A stretch of DNA of 64,000 nucleotides from Lucinisca nassula (GCA_963580285.1 OY757015.1:135881804-135945803), one strand, 5' to 3'. Shown: positions 32,864-45,105, counted from the first letter of the stretch. Notes: a model not told the origin generated them from the letters alone. Made by a program: numbers and translations.

Positions 32864-34114
32864 TGTAAAACTACACGGCAGTAAGGTTACTAGTCTATCT
32901 TTTTCGTCCGTGACCTTGCTGCAAAAAATTGACACCTGTACACGTACCACATTTACCGGTAAAATTCTTGTTTTTACCTATCATTTTAATGTTTTGAGCG
33001 TTGCCAGGGTGAATGCTTTTGTATGGTTGGTTATTCTAACCCTCTAACCCCGCATATGACCTTTTGCACACTTCGCGCCACCAATTTTACCGCCTGAAAT
33101 CAGTCGGACTGAAGAAGGCCTTGCGAGCAGTTCACTTGCTCAGTCAGGCACTATTCAACTCATAAACAGTCATTGTCTTATATTGATATAATTTGAAGAT
33201 GTCATAGCCAGGTATGAATTTCTTGTTCTGTAACCTGTTTATTCTATTGGTAAGTCCTTAGTTCTTCATTCTGAACATTGAGCATATTTCATAATTTGCC
33301 ATTTTGCTTTAGCTACATATTACCGCTGTTGCTCATGCTCAACTACTGGAATTTCACCATATTGCTTGCATTTATAATAACTCAGTATAAGCTGCGAAGG
33401 TTGCTTGTCCAGCTTATTCTATAGCTATATTCTTGAGTGCTTTAATAAGTCACAATGTACTCGGCCTGTGTTAGAGTTTCATTGCCATGAAATTCTTCAC
33501 ATGTACCGGAGTTTCCCCACCAAATTGCCATTTTCATTGCCAACCTTACATCTGGCTCGGGGGGCCTATACGGGTGTATTCATAACCCAAAATCCCCACT
33601 CATCCATGCATTTTATCCTAGCAGAGGACAGGCCTCTGTGACCTGGTGGCTAAGAGCGCTGACTCTTGACCATTAGGTCTCTCACCGCTGTGGTTCGAGC
33701 CTCGCTCAGGTCATATGTGAGACGCCAAGTTCAGCAACGGAAGGTCCGGTGGTTTTTTTCTAGGTACTCCGGTTTTCTTCCACCTGATTCAGGGTTGGCT
33801 CGATATGAGTGAAATAATCTTGAAAGGGCCGTAAAACCAAACCAAACCATCCCAGCAGAGTGTGTCCTGTCATTCACTGTTTTGTGTTTATTTTGTCCTG
33901 TAATGTAACCACTGCCAATTCATCCATGTTAATATAGGTGGATTATTTATGTACTGCTGAATAGATTAAGCAGTAACCATTTGTGTTGTCCTGCAGATAG
34001 TATTTTGTCAATCGTGTTTGTTTGTAGGACACCCTTTTTCCTTGTATATAAACAACCCCTCAGAAATCCATTGTCTGGGTCCTCATTTCATCACCTGATG
34101 CTCACCCGACCACA
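32864..34114 (+). repeat. 5' LTR of gypsy 1
   Basis: TGTAAAAC...CGACCACA. It aligns with 39668-40950 but has lost about 46 bp just inside its left end: TGT is followed directly by AAAACTACACGGCAG, where the 3' LTR has the CATAGATG...TTTCAG segment. Contains a tRNA-derived SINE (33631-33848). Confidence 0.88.
33631..33848 (+). mobile_element. tRNA-derived SINE (family S3) inside the 5' LTR
   Basis: A-box-like TGGCTAAGAGCG (about 33647) and B-box GGTTCGAGCCT (33692-33702), with a long variable-arm region like class II tRNAs. Then GGTACTCCGGTTTTCTTCCAC and tail GGGCCGTAAAACCAAACC. Also present in the 3' LTR (40471-40691) and, independently, reversed at 44880-45105. Confidence 0.8.
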
Positions 34115-34115
34115 C

Positions 34116-35039
34116 ATGGCGCCCACCGCTGGTTCCAGATTAAGGTTCTTATTAAATAAAGCTGTTCCTCCTTCCCCTATTAGACATCCTTCCCCTATTA
34201 GACATCAACAGCCGGATGCCGCCAATAAAGGCAATGGCAATATTTCTTATGTTGCCCAGCCTTTTAGTGTTCCTAAGTTACCCTTCTTTAGTGGATCTGA
34301 GGAACCACAGAAGGGAGAAACTTCATATGAAGTTTGGAGTTTTGAGGTCAAGTGCCTTCAAAACTCTAATCATTTGCCAGAGCATGTGCTCTTACAGGCA
34401 ATTAGAAATAGCCTCAAAGGTGCAGCAAGAGGTATGCTTGTTCAACTTGGGGAAAATGAAAATGCCTCAGTGGATGATATTTTAAATAAATTAGATGGTT
34501 TCTACGGAAACGTCAGCACCACTGAGAAATTGATTCAATCCTTCTACAATGATTTTCAGAAGGACACTGAATCAATTGTTTCGTATGGCTCGCGTTTAGA
34601 GCAAACACTGTCAAGGACAGTACGCTGTGGTTATGTAGACTTTGCAGCTAAAGACGCAATGTTGCGCAGTAAGTTCTGGACCGGGTTGAAAAGTAAGGAG
34701 TTGAGAAACTCAACTCGCCATCTGTATGACTCTATCACAGATTTTCAACTTCTGTTAAGAGAAATTAGAAAGGTTGAGCAGGAAGAAGTTTCTAGTTCTA
34801 GGCCTGCAGCGAAGTCAAAGGTTGCTCAGAGGCAGAGTGGTCAAGCATCAGCTGATGATTCGAACTCTCAGTTGCTAAAGCAAATGACTGAGCTGATGTC
34901 TAGAATGAAAACCCTAGAACAGAAACTTGAAGCTCAACAACAATCCTTTCACTCGTCTGGTTCTTCTCCTCACCCTTCTTCTTTTCAAAGAGGGTATAAC
35001 TCACAATTTTCGCGTGGAAGGGGTAGAGGTTTCCAATGA
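34116..35039 (+). pseudogene. gag of gypsy 1 (capsid-like), C-terminus broken
   Basis: 307 codons from ATG at 34116 (MAPTAGSRLRFLL). Residues ~50-230 resemble PNMA/gypsy-type capsid (FFSGSEEPQKGETSYEVWSF, LLQAIRNSLKGAARGML, LNKLDGFYGNVSTTEKL). There is a coiled-coil-like end (LLKQMTELMSRMKTLEQKL) and an SRGRGRG motif. No CCHC knuckle is seen. After the stop at 35037 the frame would continue into an NQ-rich FQNQNN repeat and an RGG-rich tail (35040-35320), now with frameshifts. An open frame extending back to 33981 lies in the LTR and is not taken as the start. Confidence 0.8.
34117..34134 (+). promoter_or_regulatory. Primer-binding site of gypsy 1
   Basis: TGGCGCCCACCGCTGG two bases after the LTR. 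TGGCGCC is a common PBS start in gypsy elements. The gag ATG at 34116 overlaps it by sharing TG. Confidence 0.7.
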
Positions 35040-35409
35040 GGTTCTTGGCGAGGTAACTATGGTAGGGGTCAACAGAATTATAACACTAACTTTCAAAATC
35101 AAAACAATTTTCAAAATCAAAACAATTTTCAAGTCAAAACAATTTTCAAAACCAAAATTTTCAAAATCAAAACAATAATTTTCAAAATCATGGAAATTAA
35201 CAAAACAATCGTGGTAATAGTAGAGGTGGTCCCTCAAGGGGCCGTGGCCGCGGTGGCACTAGCGGCCGTGGTGCTGGTCGTGGCGGCGGTGCCGAGAGTG
35301 ACAACCAGCATTTAAACTATTAACTTCCTCTGTAGAGGGGCAAACAGAGGAAGTACATAGTGAGTCTGTACAAAGCTCTAGTTCTGTAAAACCTTCTTTA
35401 ATAGAGCAT

Positions 35410-35742
35410 ATGGTTGGTTCTGCCAACGAAGGACAGATTAACATTCAAGGTGTGATAACAACTGGTTTGATTGATTCAGGCTCAATGATTTCTCCAATTT
35501 CAGAAACTTTTTATAATTCTTTAGACCCTTTGCCAGAGTTACATGACATTTCTGAATTTGGTTTATCTGTTGTCAGTGCTGGAGGTAGTCATCTTCCATA
35601 CAAAGGCTATATTGAAGCCAATATTTCTGTGCCTTCTTTAGGGGATTCTTTAATTGCAGTTTCTCTTCTGATAGTATCAGACACTGATTACAACAGTAAG
35701 GTTCCAGCAATCATTGGTACGAATGTGATCAGACTGTTTTAG
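35410..35742 (+). pseudogene. Protease domain of gypsy 1
   Basis: Retropepsin-like segment with LIDSGSMISPI (active-site D-S-G-S, usual D-S/T-G-A), a flap-like SAGGSHLPYKGY and hydrophobic VPAIIGTNVIRLF, where I-I-G fits the second conserved block. A stop at 35740 separates it from RT. Confidence 0.75.
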
Positions 35743-35763
35743 CAGGATAAGCCACCATCGGAT

Positions 35764-37224
35764 GTGCCTGCAGAATGGCAGACTGCTTTTGATAGCATGT
35801 GCGATGATGGTTTGCCTGTCAAAACAACATTCAATTATAGCAATCGTATCAACCCTGGGGAAATAAAAACTCTCCATGGTATAGTTAAAAAATCAAATGG
35901 CATTGAATGTGCAGTGACAGAGCATACCAATGGTTCCCTTTCAGGAAATTTGACAGATTATACTCCATTTAAGGATCCCTACCGAAGGATACCTATTTCA
36001 ATGTATGAAGAAGTAAGGCTTCACATTAAAGAAATGCTAGAGGCTGATGCAATCAGATCTTCTGAAAGTCCCTTCTCTTCCAACGTAGTTTTGGTTAGGA
36101 AGAAAGATGGAAGTTTGCGATATTGTATCGACTTCCGAAAATTAAATAGTTGTACAATAAAGGACGCTTACACTCTACCTCGTATCGATGATACAATAGT
36201 TACCTTAATAGGGTCTAAATACTTTTCTAAGCTAGATCTCCGTAGTGGATACTGGTAAGTAGAGGTAGAGGAAGAAGATAAGCATTTAACGGCCTTCACA
36301 GTAGGAAATCTAGGGTTCTTTGAATGTCAGTGCATGGCTTTTGGATTAACCAATGCCCCAGCCTCGTTTCAACGTTTAATGGAACGTTGAATGGGCGACA
36401 TGAACCTCAAAGAATGCCTTATTTTCTTGGACGACATACTGATCTTTCCAGAGACCTTTGAAGACCACTTAGACCGGCTGGAAGCAGCTTTTAATAGACT
36501 GAAACAACACGGTCTAAAGCTTAAACCGTCTAAGTGCGAATTCTTCAAAACCAGTGTCAGTTATTAAGGTCATGTCGTCAGTCAAGATGGTGTAGAAACT
36601 GACCCTGACCAATTGAAAGCTTTGACTTCTTGGCCTGTCCCACAAAATGTAAAACAACTAAGGTCATTTCTTGGTTTTACGGGTTATTACCGTCGTTTTA
36701 TTAAAGATTATGCCCGTCTAGCTAAGCCCTTGAATGATCTTTTAGTTGGGCACCCCACAAATCCTGGTTCAGATAATAATAATAATAAGAAGAAGAGAGA
36801 TAAAGTCCTTTGGCAGTGGGGTGCATTACAACAAAGTGCTTTTGACACTTTGAAGGAGAAATTATCATCTCCTCCAGTCCTGGCATATGCCGATTTTAAA
36901 CGCCCTTTTATTGTGCACACCGATGCCTCGACCGAAGGTCTTGGTGCAGTGTTGTATCAAGTTCAAGACGGCCTTGAACGCGTTATCGATTATGCCAGTA
37001 GAGGACTTCGGAGCAGTGAAAAGAATTATCCTGCTCACAAATTAGATTTTCTCTGCTTAAAATGGGCAGTGACAGAGAAATTCCATGATTACTTATATGG
37101 TAATCAGTTTGATGTTGTGACAGACAACAATCCCCTTACTTATGTCCTTTCATCTGCCAAGCTAGATGCTAATGGACATAGATGGCAAGCAGCTCTTGGC
37201 ACTTATAATTTTAAACTAAATTAA
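35764..37224 (+). pseudogene. Reverse transcriptase and RNase H of gypsy 1, broken
   Basis: RT blocks FSSNVVLVRKKDGSLRYCID, PRIDDTI, KLDLRSGYW, FGLTNAPASFQRLM and the catalytic FLDDIL (about 36424-36441) occur in order. RNase H shows FIVHTDASTEGLGAVLY. In-frame stops lie at 36256, 36388 and 36565. An NNNNKKKRDK insertion sits before the RNase H region. The frame is lost after NFKLN at 37222. Function is abolished. Confidence 0.88.
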
Positions 37225-39238
37225 CAGAAGTGGCAAAGCTGAGGGGGGTGCGGATGGTCTCTCTAGACGCCCGCAGGAGCAAACAGAAATGTTTTCTGAC
37301 GTGGTAAATGCCATTTGTCAGGCTTATACTGTTAAAAGGGATTCTTGCCCTTATGCTGAGACATTAATTATTACTAATGCATCTCAGATTGAACCATCTT
37401 CTGATGTTCAAACAGACAATGTTTTGCAATCAACTGATATTCAAAATGTTGATTGGGCCAAAGAACAGGTTGCTGACGTTACTCTGAAAAGAGTCATTCA
37501 GTTTCTTCATAATGGTTTTTGTCCGACGAAGAACGAACTATCTAAGGAAACCACAGAGGTTCTTAGATATATTAAAGAGTGGAAAAAAACTCTGTTTTGT
37601 TGGTTCTGTATTGTACAGAAATACTGTACTTGATGGCCAACAGACAAAACAGTTAGTTTTACCCTCTAAATTTAACGATATTGTCCTTAAACATTTACAT
37701 GATGATGTCGGTCATCAAGGCCGCGATCGTACTTTGTCATTGGTTCGTTCTCGGTTCTTTTGGCCAGGATTGGAGTCTGATGTTGAAACCAAAGTCAAGA
37801 CCTGTGACAGGTGCATAAAACGTAAAAGACCACAAAGACCTAGTGCTAAGTTGGTGAACATTGTTAGTCACCAACCAATGGAACTAGTCTGCATGGACTT
37901 TCTATCTTATGAAAGGTCAAAAGGGAGTCATGAACATATTCTGGTTATAACAGACCATTTCACCAGATATGCACAGGCTTTTCCCACTAGGAATCAGCTA
38001 GCCAAAACTACTGCAAAGATTCTCTTCGAGAACTTCATAGTTCACTACGGCTTTCCTGCTCGCCTTCATAGTGATCAGGGGAGAAACTTCGAAAGTAATG
38101 TTATCAAAGAGCTCTGCAGTCTAGCTGGTGTGGAAAAGTCCAGGACTACCCCATACCATGCTATGGGGAACGGAATGACAGAACGGTTAACCAGACTTCG
38201 CTTAAAATGTTATGCACTTTGGAGGAACATCAGAAGCAAGACTGGAAGTCTTATGTCGCCCCATTAGTGTATTCTTATAATGCCACCAAACATGACAGCA
38301 CAGGTTATTCACCATTCTTTTTAATGTTTGGACGACATCCGAGGCTGGCTGTTGATGCGTATTTGGGTCTAAATAATGACCAAGACCCTGTCATATCTTC
38401 GAAGGAGCATTATGCTACCAAATTGAAGAAGAGGCTCCATTTCGCATATAAAGTTGCCTCCAAAGAAGCACAAAGGAGCGCCGCCCGTAACAAAGCAGGT
38501 TACGACCTCAAAGTACGGGAAGCAGCTTTGGACGTTGGAGACCGTGTTCTTGTCAGACTGGTTGGCCCGAGAGGCAAGCAGAAATTGGCTGACAAGTGGG
38601 AGAAAAGCCTTTATATTGTTGTTTCTCAACCTATAAACAACATCCCTGTTTATAAGGTTCAAAAAGAGTCTGACGAGTCCTGCATCAGAACCTTACATAG
38701 GAATATGTTCCTCCCATTTTCAGTCATTCCTGTTAAATCTGAGGTTTCAGAACCAAAGATTACGCCAAGGCGTCCTCCTAGGAATCATGTGCAGCCCAGT
38801 TACCATTCTGATACTGAGGAATCAGATTCTGACCAGTCAGAGTCTGCTTTCCAGTCATCGGGCAAATACATTATTCCTGCAAGGAGGAAACCTCTCAGTC
38901 CTATCAGTGTTTCCAGTTTTGATAATACCTCCAGTATTGTTGAAACTGGAAATATTATTCAGTCAGCCGGTTCTGGCAGGGATTCTTCAAATTTTCATGG
39001 TAGAAGTACTGGTTCGTATAGAGGTGGTGGATATACGAGTGTGCCAGGCGAAAGCCATCATTCTATTTCTCAAACTTGCACAAGTATCCCATCTGGATAC
39101 ACTCAATCTCCATCACCCGTTACTACTCCTCAGCCCAGACGTTCTGGTCGTGTGCGTCTTCCGCCAGATCCTTATGGAGATTGGCTCATGGGTCAACACA
39201 CTGTTGATGATTCTGAGTTACAGGAGTGGTTTGTTTAG
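37225..39238 (+). pseudogene. Integrase of gypsy 1, frameshifted
   Basis: A linker with GGADGLSRRP is followed by the HHCC zinc domain ([10 protein letters not shown]...CDRC), GPLESD-like [13 protein letters not shown] core residues in [14 protein letters not shown] and TERL, and a C-terminal part (SYNATKHDSTGYSPFFLMFG, DVGDRVLVR) from 38207. It ends in an S/P-rich tail with RRSGRVRLPPD. Frame breaks lie near 37600 and 38190-38207. Confidence 0.85.
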
Positions 39239-39667
39239 TTTTTTTTATTAAATTGTGGAGATTCTGATTTTTTTAATATATATAAAGGGGAGAATGTCAT
39301 ATGGATTATTTTTCTGTATTGTTTTTAAATACACAACAATATGCTGAGTGTAGTTAATTTGAATAATATATTCAGTGTTGCACGACACAAATTATCATGT
39401 CTCATTTTCTATGTATTGTGCATTGAATTGTGCATTGTGCATTGAATGTTGCATTGTGCATTGAACTGTGCAGTGAGGTGTGCAGCAATTTATTTCTGCA
39501 TGTTGTGCTTCTTCCAGAAGCAATCACTTCACAAATTTGAATAACATTGTAAATAAAACGCACGCTGTGATAAATTTATTTATTGTATGATATTGTATTA
39601 CACTCAGCTATTGTCTGTGTACTTACATTTGGAAATGTCAGGAGACATTTTCCCTGACAGGGGAGAA
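39239..39667 (+). other. 3' untranslated region with two polypurine-tract-like sites
   Basis: GGGGAGAATGTCAT occurs at about 39287 and again at 39660 just before the 3' LTR. Between them lies a GTGCATTGAAT minisatellite (about 39415-39480). The second site is the expected polypurine tract. Confidence 0.7.
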
Positions 39668-40950
39668 TGTCATAGATGTAGTTTATCGGTACGGTTCCCT
39701 TTTTAGTTGTCGTGTTTCAGATACACGGCAGTAAGGTTACTAGTCTATCTTTTTCGTCCGTGACCTTGCTGCAAAAATTTGACACCTGTACACGTACCAC
39801 ATTTAACGGTAAAATTCTTGTTTTTACCTATCATTTTAATGTTTTGAGCGTTGCCAGGGTGAATGCTTTTGTATGGTTGGCTATTCTAACTCTCTAACCC
39901 CGCATGTGACCTTTTGCACACTACACACCACCAATTTTACCGCCTGAAATCAGTAGGACTGAAGAAGGCCTTGCGAGCAGTTAACTTGCTCAGTCAGGCA
40001 CTATTCAACTCATAGACAGCCATTGTCTTATATTGATATAATTTGAAGATGTCATAGCCAGGTATGAATTTCTTGTTCTGTAACCTGTTTATTCTATTGT
40101 CAAGTCCTTAGTTCTTCATTCTGAACATTGAGCATATTTCATAATTTGCCATTTTGCTTTAGCTACATATTACCGCTGTTGCTCATGCTCAACTATTGGA
40201 ATTTCACCATATTGCTTGCATTTATAATAACTCCGTATAAGCTGCGAAGGTAGCTTGTCTAGCTTATTCTATAGCTATATTCTTGAGTGCTTTAATAAGT
40301 CACAATGAACTCGGCCTGTGTTAGAGTTTCATTGCCATGAAATTCTTCACATGTACCGGAGTTTCCCCACCAAATTGCCATTTTCATTGTCAACCTTACA
40401 TCTGGCTCGGGAGACCTACACGGGTGTATTCACAACCCAAAATCCCCACTCATCCATGCATTTTATCCTAGCAGAGGACAGGCCTCTGTGACCTGGTGGC
40501 TAAGAGCGCTGACTCTTGACCATTAGGTCTCTCACCGCTGTGGTTCGAGCTCAGGTCATATGTGAGACGCTAAGTTCAGCAACGGAAGGTCCAGTGGTTT
40601 TTCTCTAGGTACTCCGGTTTTCTTCCACCTGATTCAGGGTTGGCTCGATATGAGTGAAATAATCTTGAAAGGGCCGTAAAACCAAACCAAACCATCCCAG
40701 CAGAGTGTGTCCTGTCATTCACTGTTTTGTGTTTATTTTGTCCTGTAATGTAACCACTGCCATTCATCCATGTTAATATAGGTGGATTATTTATGTACTG
40801 CTGAATAGATTAAGCAGTTACCATTTGTGTTGTTCTGTAGATAGTATGTTGTCAATCGTGTTTGTTTGTTTGCAGGACACAACATAAACAACCCCTCAGG
40901 AATCCATTGTCTGGGTCCTCATTTCATCACCTGATGCTCACCCGACGACA
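39668..40950 (+). repeat. 3' LTR of gypsy 1
   Basis: 1283 bp, TGTCATAGATG...CCGACGACA. It has the left-end segment missing from the 5' LTR and lacks six bases (GCCTCG region) within its SINE. Confidence 0.88.
40471..40691 (+). mobile_element. S3 SINE inside the 3' LTR
   Basis: Same position within the LTR as 33631-33848, so it was copied by reverse transcription rather than inserted independently. Confidence 0.78.
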
Positions 40951-40974
40951 TATGTATGCGTGCGTGCGTACGTG

Positions 40975-40975
40975 C

Positions 40976-41065
<90 letters not shown>

Positions 41066-41066
41066 A

Positions 41067-41110
<44 letters not shown>
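40975..41110 (+). repeat. (TCTA)n microsatellite
   Basis: About 135 bp of TCTA repeats with one interruption. The ISTL-type repeat peptides it encodes in all frames are artefacts. Confidence 0.97.
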
Positions 41111-41249
41111 CCGTCCGTTCGTATACTCACACGTCAGTCCGTCTGTCTACCCACGCGCCACTGTGTCCGTTTACCCATCCATCCCGTTTCCCGTTTTTAC
41201 CCATCCGTCCGTTTACCCATCTATTCCGTTTGTCCCCTTACAAAAATAT

Positions 41250-41385
41250 AGTTGGGGCGAAACGACCCACGGGGAAAACGACTCAAGGCGAAAGGACTCA
41301 CCTCATAAGGGCGAATCGACCCACTCCAAAATCAGGGCGAAACGACTCAGGGCGAAACGGCCCGGCGAAACGACCAAAGGGTTCC
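41250..41385. repeat. GGCGAAACGAC short-repeat block
   Basis: Seven spaced copies of GGCGAAACGACTC-like motif, the inverse of 27534-27610. Confidence 0.6.
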
Positions 41386-41632
41386 ATCCCCTCCATCCCT
41401 TGTTCTGTTAGCGAGCGTTGATTAGGTCATACAAGTGCGGGACTGCAACATATCATCAATCTAGTCCACACTGGAGCTCAGCACATTTTTGAGGGGTACA
41501 TAAAACTTGATATAACTAGCTATCTTCTGATATTGAGCCGGCCATTACCTCAGTCGGTGGGTAGCTAAATTTAGAATTTAGCTTAGAAAAAAAGAAACAA
41601 AGAAATTGATATTTACAACCTGAATGACAGAG

Positions 41633-42668
41633 GTCAACGACGCTACTTATATTTCGCCATCGCTGAGTCACAATCTATAATGTATGGGCTTTGAACTCCT
41701 CTGCGGTCTTGGCATCCACCGCAGAAGAGGGAACTTAGGGATACCAAATGTGTGATGCATATTCAAATTGAGGGCGAATCAATGTTTTATATGCAGCATC
41801 CTTTGTCTGCCTAGATGCAAAGGCCAAAATACGTCTAAGAAATCTTAAGAAGTCCCAGCTGCTTTAGATGATATCTCTGAAATATGTTGACACCAATCAG
41901 TGATGGTGATACCAAGATATTTGGTGGAATGACCTGCTCCAAATGGTGTAGTGAATATTTCAACTCAATCTGCTTGTCCGGAAGGCGTCGTGACACCCTC
42001 ATTGAAAGACATTTGGCCACATTGATCTTCTTCTGCCAATCGGCCTCCCACTGTGCTAGTTGATATAGGTCATCTTGTAAAACAAGACAGAAGGAGAGTA
42101 TATGTTCCTATAAAGGACAGAATCATCAACAAACAAACACGGACAGATGACCTAGCTGATGTTATCTGTATCATGGAGTTCATTACTGAACACCAAGAAA
42201 AGGACCGGTCCAAGGACCGACCCTTGGGGAAAACCAGATAAAACAGGGACTGGATCAGACACTCGGCCATCAAGTGCAACTTGTGAGCGCCCAGAGAGCC
42301 ATTCGCTAATCCACCTATGTGTGGATCCTCTTATCCCATAGTAGTCCAGTTTATGCAATAGCCTTCTGTGAGGTACATTGTCAAAGGCCTTAGCGAAGCC
42401 AAAGCATGACTGTCATTTCAGTCTGTTTGTGGCCATGGTTTGTAGCCCCATCCAGATTGCTCACAATGTCATTGTAGACTTGGGCGAGTTGAGTTTCACC
42501 AGACCATTGACTTCGGAAATCATGTTGACAGTCAGCAAGAATGCTCTCAAAGGCTAGGTGCTTGTTAATGTTGCTATCTAATGTATGCTCCAGGATTTTG
42601 CAACAGATGCATGTTAACGACACTGTTCTATAGTTTGCAACATAATATTTTTTGCCATACCTGAACTG
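41633..42668 (-). pseudogene. Degenerate LINE (same group as 30702-32413)
   Basis: Minus-strand blocks: NYRTVSLTCICCKILEH, DCQHDFRSQWSGETQLAQV, WISEWLSGRSQVALDG, GFPQGSVLGPVLFLVF, a KQIELKYSLHH segment and a decayed C-terminus. Several frame changes; it abuts a PLE 3' fragment. Confidence 0.82.
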
Positions 42669-42760
42669 TTGTTTCATGTTTGTGTGTCTTTCCCTTTGGT
42701 GTCTCTGATGGGAGCTGTGGGTTGATTGTATCGATTCCTGATCATTGCCTCCAATGGGTC
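42665..42760 (+). mobile_element. PLE 3'-end fragment
   Basis: CCCTTTGGTGTCTCTGATGG and GTATCGATTCCTGATCATTG match the 3' ends of the PLE copies at 55700-55760, 57040-57100 and 61420-61490. Confidence 0.7.
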
Positions 42761-42769
42761 CATTGGAAG

Positions 42770-44792
42770 GGATATTTCAGGTCTAGGGCTGTAATTTGAA
42801 CAGTCTTGGTAAAAGTCCACTATATAAAGCTATGAACCAAAATTCAAAGGCTTGGATTACCCTCTTATAGAACATTTTTTATTTCGACGAGAAGATCTGT
42901 TAACGTTTTCGCTATGTAAGAAGTTAAAAAAGTTTTCCCCTTATGGGTCTATGCAAAACAAGTGGGCCCGAGGATGTAGCCATTTTTTTTATCCTAGGAC
43001 TATAATTTGAGCAGCTTTAGTAGGTGTCCGTTCGATAAACATACCAAATATGAAACATCAAACACCTGGGCCTTCGACCAGAAGATATTTTATAGGTTTT
43101 CACTCTATATGCCTATGTAAAATGTGGGCTTTGTGGCGGGGCATCTTTACTCCAATGCTAAATTTTGAACAATCATGACAGAGGTCTAATATATAAAGGT
43201 GTGTACCAAATGTCTTAGCCCTGGCCCTTCTGGTTTCAGACGAGATTTTTCAACGTTTTTCCTTATATAAGCCAATGGAAAACATGTGGACCTCTGGGAG
43301 GGGCCTTTTTGTCTCTAAGGCTATAATTTGAACAAGATATTGACAGAAACGCACTAGGCGAAGCTGTGTACAAAATATCTGAAATTTCTGAACCTCCTCG
43401 TTTCTGGCTGGAAGTTATTTGAAGGTCTTCCCTATAAAAGTCTATGTAAATATTTGGGTCTGGGTGGGACAATTTTTTGCCCCAGTGCTATAATTTGAAC
43501 ATTCTTGGTCAAAAAGAACAGTCTCGGTATAGGTCAGCTTGATAAAGCTATGTACCAAATACTTAAAGTCCGGGCTTTTTAGTTTCAGAAAATAAGGTTA
43601 ACCTCATATAAGTCTATGTAAAATATGTGGGCCACTGGGCGGGGTCAGCACTTTAATTTGAACAATCTTGGTAGAAGTCTACTTGACAAAATTTTAATGT
43701 GTGTACTTCATATCAAAGGCCTGTGCCTTCTGGTTTCAGACAAGCAGAGTAGTAAATGTTTTCCCTATATTGGTCTATGTAAAACAAGTTGGCATAGGGG
43801 CGGGGCCGTTTTCGACCCAAGGGCTACAATTTCAAAACTTTGGTAGAGGTACACTAGACGAAGCTACATATAAAAATCAAAGACTCGGGTCTTCTGGTTT
43901 CAGACAAGATATTAAAAGGTATTTGCCTATATAAGTCTGTGTAAAACATGTGGGCCCCGGGGCATGGAGATTTTTGGCCCAAGGTCTATAATTTGAACAA
44001 TCTTGGCAGAGGTCTACTAGATAAAGGTGTGTAATAACTACCAGAGGCATGAGCCTTCTGGTTTCAGACGAGACGATTTAAAAGGCTTTTCCTATATAAG
44101 TCCATGTAAAAGTTGCGGACCCTTTGACGGGACTATTTTGACCCCAGGGCAATAATTTGAAACGTCTTGGTAGATGTTTACCAGACAAAGCTGTGTACCA
44201 AATATCAAAGGTCATGGACTTCTGCTTTCAGACAAAAAGATATTTACCGTATTTAAAACTATTTGAAATTATCTGACCCCTGAGCGGGGCAATGTTTGGC
44301 CCCGGGTCTATAATTTAAACAATCAAGAGGTCCACTAGACGAAGCCGTATACCGGATATCAAATGTCTGGGCAATCTGGTTTCAGACTAAAAGAGTTTTA
44401 ACGGTTTTTCTTATATAAGTTTATGTAAAATAAAAGGACCACAGGGTGGGGCTTTTTTGGCCCCCTCCCCCCTCCCCGGGCCACTAGATAAATCGTTATA
44501 CCAAATATCGAAGACCTGGGCCTTCTAGGTATAGAGCAGAAGATTTTTAAAGGTTTTATCTTATTTTACTCTTTTCGTTGCCATGACAACCAGACTTCTG
44601 CATAGAATGAACTTCTTTGAACAAATTTGAAAGAGGATCACCCATAGATCTTTAATGCCAAGTTTGGGTAGAATCCATTCAGTGGTTTAGGAGATGCCAT
44701 TTTAAAGACATTGTGGGCAGATGGACGCGAGGACGGACGATGACGTCGGACGGTGACTGATCACACTGGCTACCTTGGTGCCATCGGCTAAA
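42770..44792 (+). mobile_element. Old, diverged pearl/HINE-like array
   Basis: About a dozen ~170-bp units recognisable by TATAATTTGAACAATCTTGG, CACTAGA, ACCAAATATC and CTATATAAGTCTATGTAAAA, far more diverged than the other arrays. The unique tail follows (CAGTGGTTTAGGAGATG, GACGGACGATGACG) and ends GGCTAAAAAG. No terminal hairpin remains. Confidence 0.75.
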
Positions 44793-44879
44793 AAGACATG
44801 GGCCTTCTCGTTTTAGACAAGATTTTTGTAATGTTTTCCCTGTATCAGCGTTTGTAGAACAATTGACCCCATCCCCTTT

Positions 44880-45105
44880 TTGTTGGTTTGGGTTTTACGG
44901 GCCTTCACAGATTATTTTACTTATATCGAGCCGATCGTTTATCAGAGGTGAGCGAAAACCGGAGTACCCGGAGAAAAACCACCTGACCTTCCGTTGCAGA
45001 ACTTAGCTTCTCACATTTGATCCGAGCCAGGCTCGAATCCACAGCGGTGAGAGACCTAATGGGTAAGAGTAAGCGCTCTCCTTCACTAGGCCATGGTTGA
45101 GATCC
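44880..45105 (-). mobile_element. S3 SINE copy, minus strand
   Basis: The minus strand has AGCGCTTACTC, GATTCGAGCC (B box), GGGTACTCCGGTTTTCGCTC and tail GGCCCGTAAAACCC; homologous to the SINE in the gypsy 1 LTRs. Confidence 0.78.

Larger units (their letters stand above)
32864..40950 (+). mobile_element. Ty3/gypsy LTR retrotransposon 1, degenerate
   Basis: About 1.25-kb direct LTRs, primer-binding site, gag, protease, RT/RNase H and integrase in Ty3/gypsy order (integrase last). TATG at 32860-32863 and 40951-40954 is compatible with a 4-bp TSD, though within GTAT repeats this is weak evidence. Multiple stops and frameshifts in pol and visible LTR differences show that it is dead. Confidence 0.93.

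Noticed and set aside
32574..33047. Open frames rich in MYVCMYV, and HTYIHTYI on the other strand
   Set aside because: Translation of the GTAT microsatellite; no real protein.
33640..33715. Functional tRNA gene
   Set aside because: A/B boxes are present but stems do not close and the same sequence sits in both LTRs and reversed at 44880; it is a SINE head.
33981..34115. Upstream extension of gypsy 1 gag to 33981
   Set aside because: It lies inside the LTR; the capsid-like sequence starts after the ATG at 34116.
40862..41421. Open frames rich in IYLSIYLS
   Set aside because: Translation of the TCTA microsatellite.
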